Below, one piece after another: positions 34,901 to 41,804 of a stretch of DNA of 59,721 nt; positions within the stretch are counted from its first letter, which is position 1; each line of letters begins with the position of its first letter. Under the pieces are notes generated by a model. The model was not told the DNA's origin. It ran no database searches and saw only the letters and a list, made by a program, of their open reading frames with translations. Position numbers and translations under genes: made by a program. Source of the stretch: Thiogranum sp. (GTDB lineage: Bacteria; Pseudomonadota; Gammaproteobacteria; DSM-19610); contig JAGXGS010000021.1 of the NCBI GenBank assembly GCA_024636585.1, positions 1 to 59,721 of the forward strand. Reading direction: 5' to 3'.

Positions 34901-35553
34901 GGTTCGCGGTCCGGCACTTCGGGACATACCACCGGCCGCAACAGGAGCGAGGTAAACATGCGGGCCGGTTCCGGAAGATCGGCGGTGAAAGGGATCGTCA
35001 ACAGATCGCGCGGCGGATTCAACGCATGGTTGAGCAACAGTGCGAAAGTACGCTTTGGTACTGCCTTCTTGTCACCCGGGATCGGCAGTCCGCCTTCGGC
35101 GATATGAAAAGAACCCTGGGTAGTGCGGCGATCGCTGGCCGGATTATGCAGTACACCCTGCTTGACCCGATAACTCGAAACAATATCGGAATGGAATTCA
35201 TCCTTGCCCATCGGCAGCGACAGTTCGCGCGCGACGCCGTGTCGATCCAGGATGAAACTCTGGGTCGGCAAGACCGGAAAGTCTTCAAGATCCAGATCAT
35301 CAAGATAGCGGCTCAGAAAATTCTGAATCCGCTGGTCTACCCAGCAATGGTAGTCGGACAGCAGGCGGTTCTTTTCGCGATAGCTCTTCAACAGGTCACG
35401 GGAAATCCCGAAGAACCGTTCCACTTCTTCCGGAACGATGGTGGGTTGTCCTGATGACGCCAGCTTGAGGTTGATGTACAGATGAAGCTTCTGGCGTTCG
35501 TCTTCGGGACTCTCGAGGGTCTTATCCAACCCAAGGGCTTGCGCAAAATCCAT
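31930..35553 (-). CDS. Very large enzyme, probable pyrophosphate-dependent PEP carboxykinase
   Basis: The 1207-residue, apparently cytoplasmic protein has no signal or transmembrane segment. Its size and several blocks fit the PPi-type PEP carboxykinases described in Entamoeba and Propionibacterium: NYFGYCKKEVKTQIGFSANL (about 335-354), and a kinase-like loop TVSGGGKSEISKS (about 488-500) where ATP- and GTP-type enzymes have their P-loop. Such enzymes interconvert PEP, CO2 and phosphate with oxaloacetate and PPi. I recognised it by size and motifs, from memory, without alignment. The alternative is an uncharacterised large enzyme. The gene has its own upstream region (35554-35703; TATAAA about 30 bp before the start) and overlaps the DsbA-like gene by 8 bp. 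Confidence 0.6.
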   Translation of the reverse strand: MDFAQALGLDKTLESPEDERQKLHLYINLKLASSGQPTIVPEEVERFFGISRDLLKSYREKNRLLSDYHCWVDQRIQNFLSRYLDDLDLEDFPVLPTQSFILDRHGVARELSLPMGKDEFHSDIVSSYRVKQGVLHNPASDRRTTQGSFHIAEGGLPIPGDKKAVPKRTFALLLNHALNPPRDLLTIPFTADLPEPARMFTSLLLRPVVCPEVPDREPEKSMEIRFFAPGNLVSNLDFVESIFGNAGNPYLAECDAGLDVEHWTGHTGCAILAPHLVGLTRQELGLPHWDHATDQQRRDGMCWKQPDELYNDGQAFKLTARDESGVIVTLLADNYFGYCKKEVKTQIGFSANLFGLAEEEHAGGALAFPRRNHGEEFGVDSRTQKPGYSFEDMVARYGDVMDVQPQGYAIDRNYPQIIYVPQKVRMDLNAQTISWESQGEPQTIRLQPGNIYMQPSGYKIEMEKHPGAPSWRLVGTNSEGTFCHKPSTVSGGGKSEISKSLIDAVIYRPLFVDDLHRDLDHVQAILDKDYHQRFKPGHEDDDRDPSRKPLNPERSLGSVIKLLTPTSTYTDEYNEWLASIPPRILALVFLIKRFYRTEWGNNWRHHLSVDEIDGAPAHELKLDGRNIVASYLRVGFDRDGKWRTFKLRQDFMATEKVQMEDDITVSVVVPPECIASCGPAHDGRHSVKLTKNCEYRLFQRPDDAIHPGFDKQTELDMSQPGNFFANYEPLNGERLSGLVGDVHTFCCFTQPMQELLRSRHQDGNGFVVSSAHPRMVDGKPSKNPRYLQTRPDLMNPVRKYTANMSTRLYRKLDMHNTVCHPVDAVLAGRRNNPPEPGVRPLAVYNPIHYQELPELFMEFICSLTGKSPSTTGAGSEGALTKGPFNALRATADLNNALVSFILTGYQGFSSSAGYVGPHVRVDHDISLLVPEIWARIEPEQRDASYLIEHGYMEPLEDFQHAGKMVYASRLGYRITEHFVHGFIGKIFDNPQAVFTEEILKPETQGLEVFVDGINNIVEAQQWVAQRYLDDGSIEDACPPLQALLHIMATGFYQGRDVLDPDIRAMFTRDYLLQSDWYQERLKVKQLRDIELWKRHVSNLQTFMDDVHFADEAERLGIAERLELANARLLKIQRDEYVDTLVGTLGADPLAPPAMAEKHVIHWSRMITAFTRDKTAENEAEPLGEEKIPSLLERFKARFQRARVGSGG

Positions 35554-35703
35554 GCATCACTCCTGCTCGATTCTGTTTTTTATAATGCGGCGCCTGCGAC
35601 CACGCGGGGCCATCTTAACGAATCTCTGGAGTGAAAGCAGAACAACACAGTCCTGAATCTAATGTGAAAAATCAGGTTCAGTTATTAAGTACTTGTTATT
35701 TTA

Positions 35704-37116
35704 TTATTTTGTTGCACTTTCCGAAGCTGATGACTGCCGGGTTTCGGGGTCATCCCCGCCCCGCTCCATGGCGGCAATCCGGGTTTTTTCGGGAAGAGCG
35801 GGAGTCGCCAGGCGCAACGAATCACCGGCCTTGATCAGGTGTTTGCTACTGAAATTATTCAGCGCCATCAGGTCACGCACACTCTGCTTGTGTCGCTGTG
35901 CAATCCCTGACAGCGTGTCACCAGTCCGGACCGTATAATAATAATCAGGCACCTGTTTCGCGAAGCGCTCAACACCGTTCAGCACCCGCTTCACGGTCGC
36001 ACTTGAGGTCGTAGCCGGCAGGCGTAACGGATAGTCTTGCGGCACATACTTGCTGCCCTCCCACACCGCTTCCTGGAGTGCCGGGTTCAATGACCTGAGG
36101 CTTTTCGCATCCACTTCCAGGTGATCGATCAACTCGCTGATCGCGGTATAAGCCGGCAACCTGACGATCCAGTAATCATCCGGGACATCGCGTTCGAGCG
36201 CCCCGAAATATTTTTCGGAATTGCTGACCACATCGTGCGCAGCAATGAACGCCGCATAGAAATTGCGTGAAGCGAAACCGAAACGCGGCCCCTGGTACTG
36301 CTGAACGATGTCGCCCAGATCGGTGCTGCCAAGTTCGCGCACGGCGCGACGCACGCCTGACAATCCGTGGTTGTAGGCGGTAATCGCGAGCGGCCAGCTG
36401 CCAAGTTTCGAATGATAGCGCTGCAGCAGACGGGCGGCCGCCTGCGTTGATGCCAATGGATCAAGACGTTCATCGACCACATGATCGACGCGCATGTAAT
36501 GCCGCCCGGTAAAGCGCGTGAACTGCCACAGGCCGGCGGCGCCGGCATGCGAATAGACACGGGGGTTATAGGACGATTCGACGTGCGGTAGTACGGCCAG
36601 GGCTTCCGGCAAACCGGCATCGCGCAAGGTCCGGGTAATATGCTGTTCCCAGGCGCCGGCGCGGACTATGCCCTCTCGCAGCCGATCTGCCTGTCCACGC
36701 TGAAAACGCAGGTTATCCGCAGCGGTATTCAACGTCGCCACTTCGACATCGTTTCCCCACAGCGCCAGCACCTTCTGTTCGTCTTGATCAAGGTCCTCGC
36801 GTTTGCCACTGGCCAGCGACTGCAATGCGTTGCGGTAACGCTCTACTGCAACTTCGATCTGCTGTTCCTGGAGCGCCGGACTGTCATACCAGTTGAATCG
36901 CAGTGTCTCGTAGACCTTGCCGAGATCCCGGTTGTCATGCACGTAGCCTGCGAGCGAATCGATTTCGCTGTACACACCGGTCCAGAATGCGATTGCCGGC
37001 TGCAATGCTTCAGGTCTGGCGAACCCATCCTGGTCGACACTTTTAACGGGCGAAGCAAACAGCGCCAGCAGTGCGGCAAGCGATATGGTCAGTCGTGGCA
37101 TGCGAGTGTTACGCAT
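35704..37116 (-). CDS. mltD: Membrane-bound lytic murein transglycosylase D
   Basis: The ATG at 37116 follows GAGGAGAGCACAGC; the longer frame to 37401 is not supported. The 470-residue product has an N-terminal signal (MPRLTISLAALLALFASPV), an N-terminal helical region, an SLT domain with the catalytic Glu in LPHVESSYNP and GAAGLWQFTRFTGRHY, and one LysM domain (YYTVRTGDTLSGIAQRH) near the end. There is no lipobox Cys at the expected site. The enzyme cleaves peptidoglycan to 1,6-anhydroMurNAc. It diverges from lemA across a 257-bp AT-rich region. Confidence 0.93.
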   Translation of the reverse strand: MRNTRMPRLTISLAALLALFASPVKSVDQDGFARPEALQPAIAFWTGVYSEIDSLAGYVHDNRDLGKVYETLRFNWYDSPALQEQQIEVAVERYRNALQSLASGKREDLDQDEQKVLALWGNDVEVATLNTAADNLRFQRGQADRLREGIVRAGAWEQHITRTLRDAGLPEALAVLPHVESSYNPRVYSHAGAAGLWQFTRFTGRHYMRVDHVVDERLDPLASTQAAARLLQRYHSKLGSWPLAITAYNHGLSGVRRAVRELGSTDLGDIVQQYQGPRFGFASRNFYAAFIAAHDVVSNSEKYFGALERDVPDDYWIVRLPAYTAISELIDHLEVDAKSLRSLNPALQEAVWEGSKYVPQDYPLRLPATTSSATVKRVLNGVERFAKQVPDYYYTVRTGDTLSGIAQRHKQSVRDLMALNNFSSKHLIKAGDSLRLATPALPEKTRIAAMERGGDDPETRQSSASESATK

Positions 37117-37373
37117 CTGCTGTGCTCTCCTCCTCTGCTTATTATTCTGGCCACTGTGCTGAAGCCGGTATCCGTTAGTGTAGGGTGTCATCTCTAAACC
37201 TGCCACAGCATAAACTGCTTGCAAATCCTGATTTTTATTTTTTTCAAGGCATTGCAACATGTTGCTGATACATAATAAGGTAACGCGCCTACACGCTGCC
37301 GTTGGTATCCTCCTGCTGGAGGCCCTCAATTGATAGTTGTTACACCGATTACAGTCACGGAGGCTGTCCACAG

Positions 37374-37961
37374 ATGACGACATTCCTGATAATTCTTGCA
37401 ATTGCAGTCGCGGTAGTGGTCTATGGTATTGCGCTCTACAACAACCTGGTGAATCAGCGCAATCGCGTGAAGAACGGATTCGCCCAGATCGACGTACAAC
37501 TCACCCGCCGACATGACCTGATCCCTAATCTCGTGGAATCGGTAAAAGGCTATATGAAGCACGAACGCGCGACGCTTGAAGAAGTGATCCAGGCACGTAA
37601 CGGTGCAGTCAGCGGATTGAAAAATGCCGCAGCGGATCCCGTCGACCCGCAGGCTATACGCGAACTGGGTGCGGCCGAGGGCGCGCTGAACGGTGCGCTT
37701 GGCCGGCTGTTCGCACTCGCAGAGGCTTACCCCGATCTCAAGGCAAATCAGAACATGATGCAGTTCCAGGAAGAACTGTCGAGCACTGAAAACAAAGTGG
37801 CATTCGCGCGCCAGGCTTTCAATGATGCGGTCATGAATTACAACAATGCGCGGGAAAACTTTCCCGGTTCTATCGTCGCCAATACCTTCAACTTCGGACC
37901 CGCAGAGTTTCTCGAGATCGAAGCGCCGGAGAAACGCGAAGTCCCCGCCGTTTCATTCTGA
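37374..37961 (+). CDS. lemA: LemA-family membrane protein
   Basis: The ATG at 37374 has GGAGG 12 nt upstream. The 195-residue protein has one N-terminal transmembrane helix (about 3-22) followed by the LemA core: YNNLVNQRNRVKNGFAQIDVQLTRRHDLIPNLVESVKGY, FALAEAYPDLKANQNM and FNDAVMNYNNARENFPG. LemA is a coiled-coil inner-membrane protein of unclear role. It is followed 3 bp later by an M48 protease, a very common pairing. Confidence 0.97.
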   Translation: MTTFLIILAIAVAVVVYGIALYNNLVNQRNRVKNGFAQIDVQLTRRHDLIPNLVESVKGYMKHERATLEEVIQARNGAVSGLKNAAADPVDPQAIRELGAAEGALNGALGRLFALAEAYPDLKANQNMMQFQEELSSTENKVAFARQAFNDAVMNYNNARENFPGSIVANTFNFGPAEFLEIEAPEKREVPAVSF

Positions 37962-37964
37962 CGC

Positions 37965-39956
37965 ATGGATTTCTTCACGCAGCAGGATCGTGCTCGCCGC
38001 CAGACGCGCACGCTGGTGGTGCTGTTCATCGCCGCGGTCCTCGCAATCATCGTCGCGGTAGACCTTGTCGTGCTGTTTCTGGTTGCCGCCAACAGCGCCG
38101 ACAGCGGCACTGGCGTACCGGCAGCTTTTTCCCTGCAACAACATGCCAGGCTTCTGACTGTAACCAGTCTCGCCACCGCAACATTTATCACACTTGCCAG
38201 CACCTTTCGTATCGCCAGCCTCAGTGCCGGCGGCGGCAAGGTCGCGCGCAGTCTGGGCGGCACGCTGATCACACCGGATACACCTGATCCGCTGCGCAAA
38301 CGCCTGCACAACGTGGTGGAGGAAATCGCTATCGCCTCGGGCGTGCCGGTCCCCGAAGTCTATGTGCTGGAGCAGGAAGCGGGGTTGAATGCATTCGCCG
38401 CGGGCTTCGCGCCCGGTGATGCAGCCATCGCCGTGACCCGCGGCAGTCTGGAGACTTTCAGTCGCGACGAACTGCAGGGCGTGATCGCACACGAATTCAG
38501 CCACGTGTTCAATGGCGACATGCGCCTCAATATGCGGCTGATGGGAATTCTGTTCGGCATTCTGGCAATCAGTGTCATTGGTCGCACGATTCTACGCAGC
38601 ATGCGCTATTCCCGTTTCTCCAGCCGCTCATCCAATAATCGCGGCGGTGGCATGGGAGCGGTCATTGCTGTCGGTGCGGCACTGACGGTGATCGGATATG
38701 TCGGTCTGTTCTTCGCGCGCATGATCAAGGCCGGTGTTTCGCGCAAGCGCGAATATCTCGCCGATGCCTCAGCCGTTCAGTTCACCCGGCAGACCCGGGG
38801 CATTGCGAATGCGTTGAAAAAGATCGGCTACAATTCAACCTCGGCGCTGGAAGAAACCAATGTGGAAGAAGTCAGCCACATGCTGTTCGCCAACGGTCTG
38901 CGCCGGTTCTCCAGTCTGTATGCCACTCATCCGCCCATCGAGCAGCGGATCAGGGCACTGGAGCCGGATTTTGATCCTGATGTGTATGTCGCCGAACTGC
39001 ACCGCCAGGCCGCTGTCGATGAACAGACGTTGGCCCGGCAGGAAACCGATGCCGCCCCGTCCGATGCCCGCTCGCGACTCGACCAGCTACTGCAGTCCCT
39101 GTTGATCATCACGCCCGCTGCAATCAGCGGATCGATCGGCAATGCGGGTGAGGCGCATATTCAACATGCCGCCGATGTACGACGCCTGATCCCGGCGATG
39201 ATCAGAGATGCCGCACACTCACCGTCCGATGCCCTGCTGCTGGTGCCGGCGCTGCTGCTCGATCAGGATGAAGCCATTCGTGAACAGCAGCTCGCACTGC
39301 TGGCATCGACATTCAATCATGAACAGCTGGCGCGGATCCGGGAACTGTATGAAGCGGCGCAACTGCCGGAGGCGCAGTTCCGGCTACCGATACTGGATAT
39401 GGCTTTCCCGGCGCTCAGGCAACGCCCGCGCGAACAGCTCTCGCAGTTGCTGGCGCAGGTGCGGCAGTTGATAGCGGCAAACGATCAGGTGAACACTTTC
39501 GAATACCTGTTATCGCGCGTCCTGATGTCACATCTGCGCGACGCCGAGCATCCGCAACAGGCCGGCAGCAGCAAGCGGAGAGTCCGGCTCAGTAATAGTG
39601 TTGCCGAGCTGCACACGCTGTTTTCGGTTGTCGCCTGGCTGGGTCATCCGGCGGATGAAGCCGCGGCACGGGATGCCTATCAGGCCGGCATGCTGGCGCT
39701 GCTGACCAGCGCTGCCGACTGGCCGCCGTACCAGACGCCCGGCCAGTGGACACGACAGCTGGATCAGGCTTTGAGCCAGCTCGATAACCTGTCGATGATG
39801 CTCAAGGAGGAATTGATCAGGGCGCTTTCCGGAACCATTTCACACGATGGCAGGGTGACGGTCAGCGAGGCGGAATTGTTGCGGGCGATCTGCGCAATCC
39901 TGCATTGTCCGCTGCCACCGCTGCTGCCGGATGCGCAGGCGCCGAAGACGCCCTAG
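37965..39956 (+). CDS. Membrane-embedded M48 metalloprotease, HtpX-like with long C-terminal extension
   Basis: The 663-residue protein has two N-terminal transmembrane helices (about 20-45 and 60-80), the zinc motif in GVIAHEFSHVFNGDMRLN, two more membrane helices, and the third ligand in REYLADASAVQFTR. The last ~300 residues form a soluble helical domain not found in E. coli HtpX. The gene pairs with lemA. Its stop codon shares the palindrome CTAG (39953-39956) with the stop of the convergent EAL gene. It is probably a membrane quality-control protease. Confidence 0.93.
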   Translation: MDFFTQQDRARRQTRTLVVLFIAAVLAIIVAVDLVVLFLVAANSADSGTGVPAAFSLQQHARLLTVTSLATATFITLASTFRIASLSAGGGKVARSLGGTLITPDTPDPLRKRLHNVVEEIAIASGVPVPEVYVLEQEAGLNAFAAGFAPGDAAIAVTRGSLETFSRDELQGVIAHEFSHVFNGDMRLNMRLMGILFGILAISVIGRTILRSMRYSRFSSRSSNNRGGGMGAVIAVGAALTVIGYVGLFFARMIKAGVSRKREYLADASAVQFTRQTRGIANALKKIGYNSTSALEETNVEEVSHMLFANGLRRFSSLYATHPPIEQRIRALEPDFDPDVYVAELHRQAAVDEQTLARQETDAAPSDARSRLDQLLQSLLIITPAAISGSIGNAGEAHIQHAADVRRLIPAMIRDAAHSPSDALLLVPALLLDQDEAIREQQLALLASTFNHEQLARIRELYEAAQLPEAQFRLPILDMAFPALRQRPREQLSQLLAQVRQLIAANDQVNTFEYLLSRVLMSHLRDAEHPQQAGSSKRRVRLSNSVAELHTLFSVVAWLGHPADEAAARDAYQAGMLALLTSAADWPPYQTPGQWTRQLDQALSQLDNLSMMLKEELIRALSGTISHDGRVTVSEAELLRAICAILHCPLPPLLPDAQAPKTP

Positions 39957-41740
39957 AAAACCGAGCGGCTGGACTCCGACTCTTCGTGTTCTTCATCGGC
40001 GAAGTCATAATCAAGCGCCTGTGAAGGATGCTGCAGAAAATATCCCTGCACATAGTCGACGCCGCAGTGCCACAAACGTGAAACGCTGTCGGCTTCCTGT
40101 ACATAACTGGCGATGGTTTTGACACCCGCCGTCGCGGCTATCTCGACAATCATTTTGATCTGTTCGAGATGCGCATCCGAGTGCGCGACTTCCACCACTG
40201 CGCTGCGCTCGAACTTCACGAAGTCGACATTGCAGTCACCGAGCAGTCCCGCAGCGGCGCTTTGCACGCTGAAGTCATCCAGCGCTACACCACAGCCGAT
40301 GTCACGAATCGCGCTGATCGCCGCACATGCCAGCGCCCGGTCCTGAACGACATCACCCCGGGAGATATCCAGCACGATATAGCTGGCGTCGATGCCGGCA
40401 GCGTCGATGGCGTTATTCAGCCAGGCCGGAAATGTCGGGTCCAGCAGCGAATCGCCTGACAGATTGACGAACAGCGTCAGACTTTCAGCATGCTGCGCCT
40501 GCATCACCCTGAGCACGCGCTGTATCACCCAGCGATCGATACGACCCATCAACCCGGCAGATTTCGCGGCCGGCATAAAGCTACCCGGCAGATATTCCCC
40601 GCCCTTGCTGTCGGAAAGCCGCAACAGCGCCTCATACATACCCGACGCGCCACCTGACAGACCCACGATCGGCTGGTAAAGGAGCGAAAACAGCTTCTCG
40701 TCCTGCAGCGCTTTCACCAGGCGTCCATTCCAGACCGACGGTTCATCTTCCGGCGCAGCGGCCGCCGGAGCCGGCGCGGTGACCGCCAGGCCCGGTGCCA
40801 GGCTGCGAGCGATATCCGCCGCGCCCGGCCGGCTCAGAACCGCTTGTCGCTGTGCCGCTGCGATCGAGACAAACACCACCTGAAACTCACCCTCGGCTCC
40901 GGGCAGCCGGGTAATTTCGGCTCTCGCGCGGGTGCCCGATTGCAGTTCCAGATCGATCCTGGTGTTCGCGCACGGCTGCGCCAGTTGCTCCAGTGCGGCG
41001 AGGAACTCCTGCAGCGATTGATCGGTCAGCAGACGAGTGAATGGAACATCCTTCAGCTGTTCCAGGCCCTGGCACCCGGTCAGTCGCAACCACGCCGGAT
41101 TGGCATAGCGATGACCGGAGGCGGTAACGATCCCCACCGCCTCCGGTGACGCCGTGAACGTATTCTGGTAGCACTTGTGCAACTGGCGAATATGCGTCTC
41201 GTAATGCGCAATACGGGCGCGTTGCCTGAACAGCTGGTATTCGCGATCGAGCATTGCCCCGAGCATGCCCAGCGCCCCCGCATCGAGCCACACAGGAGGC
41301 GCTATCAGCGGCTGCTCATCGAGCGGGAGGAACTGGCGAGGGCTTGCCAGCACCACCGCCGGCAGGTCTTTGCCGCTGCGCTGGATCAGATCGAAGGCGC
41401 GTCGCGCCGAAGCATCATCGAGATCGACGACACAGCCCAGCCGTTTCCACGGAAATCGCTCGTCCACGTGCTGCGCGTGGCTATGCGCGGCGAGTGCCGT
41501 GACTGTGACGGTCAGGCGCTCATTATTCAGAATACGGGCGATTTTCGGTATATCGCCGGCGGTGTCGATCACTACCAGCTGCAGGATATTCGCCTCTGCG
41601 GCGGGTTCGGCGGCTTTCATCCAGCGCCGCAGCGTGCTGACACTGAGATTCCGGGCCTCGGCCACCGACGAAAGGCTCTCGCCCGCCGCCAGTGCATCCA
41701 GGGCCTGTTGTTTTTCTTTTCTGGTATAGCGACGCGACAT
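39953..41740 (-). CDS. HTH / receiver-like / PAS / degenerate EAL protein
   Basis: The ATG at 41740 (MSRRYTRKEKQQALDAL) gives 595 residues. Domains: a homeodomain-like HTH (1-45; SSVAEARNLSVSTLRRWMK) of the kind found in transposase helices, a receiver-like domain without a clear phospho-Asp (about 50-165), a PAS domain (about 190-295) and an EAL domain (about 335-580). EAL is present at 370-372 (MYEALLRL), but the later ExxE motif reads DISRGD and the DDFG loop reads DDFSVQSA, so phosphodiesterase activity is doubtful and a c-di-GMP-binding role is more likely. The REC-PAS-EAL order recalls FimX without its GGDEF. It precedes nothing obvious in operon and follows treY. Confidence 0.82.
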   Translation of the reverse strand: MSRRYTRKEKQQALDALAAGESLSSVAEARNLSVSTLRRWMKAAEPAAEANILQLVVIDTAGDIPKIARILNNERLTVTVTALAAHSHAQHVDERFPWKRLGCVVDLDDASARRAFDLIQRSGKDLPAVVLASPRQFLPLDEQPLIAPPVWLDAGALGMLGAMLDREYQLFRQRARIAHYETHIRQLHKCYQNTFTASPEAVGIVTASGHRYANPAWLRLTGCQGLEQLKDVPFTRLLTDQSLQEFLAALEQLAQPCANTRIDLELQSGTRARAEITRLPGAEGEFQVVFVSIAAAQRQAVLSRPGAADIARSLAPGLAVTAPAPAAAAPEDEPSVWNGRLVKALQDEKLFSLLYQPIVGLSGGASGMYEALLRLSDSKGGEYLPGSFMPAAKSAGLMGRIDRWVIQRVLRVMQAQHAESLTLFVNLSGDSLLDPTFPAWLNNAIDAAGIDASYIVLDISRGDVVQDRALACAAISAIRDIGCGVALDDFSVQSAAAGLLGDCNVDFVKFERSAVVEVAHSDAHLEQIKMIVEIAATAGVKTIASYVQEADSVSRLWHCGVDYVQGYFLQHPSQALDYDFADEEHEESESSRSVF

Positions 41741-41804
41741 GCCTTGCGGTTCCTGCAGGGGGGTAACTCCGACGGGCAGCTTAGCGTCCAATACAAGGAT
41801 CGTT

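Noticed and set aside
35554-35703. Inverted repeat CCTGA...TCAGG (35652-35676) as a terminator
   Set aside because: Only 5 bp of stem and no adjacent T-run in either direction; probably chance.
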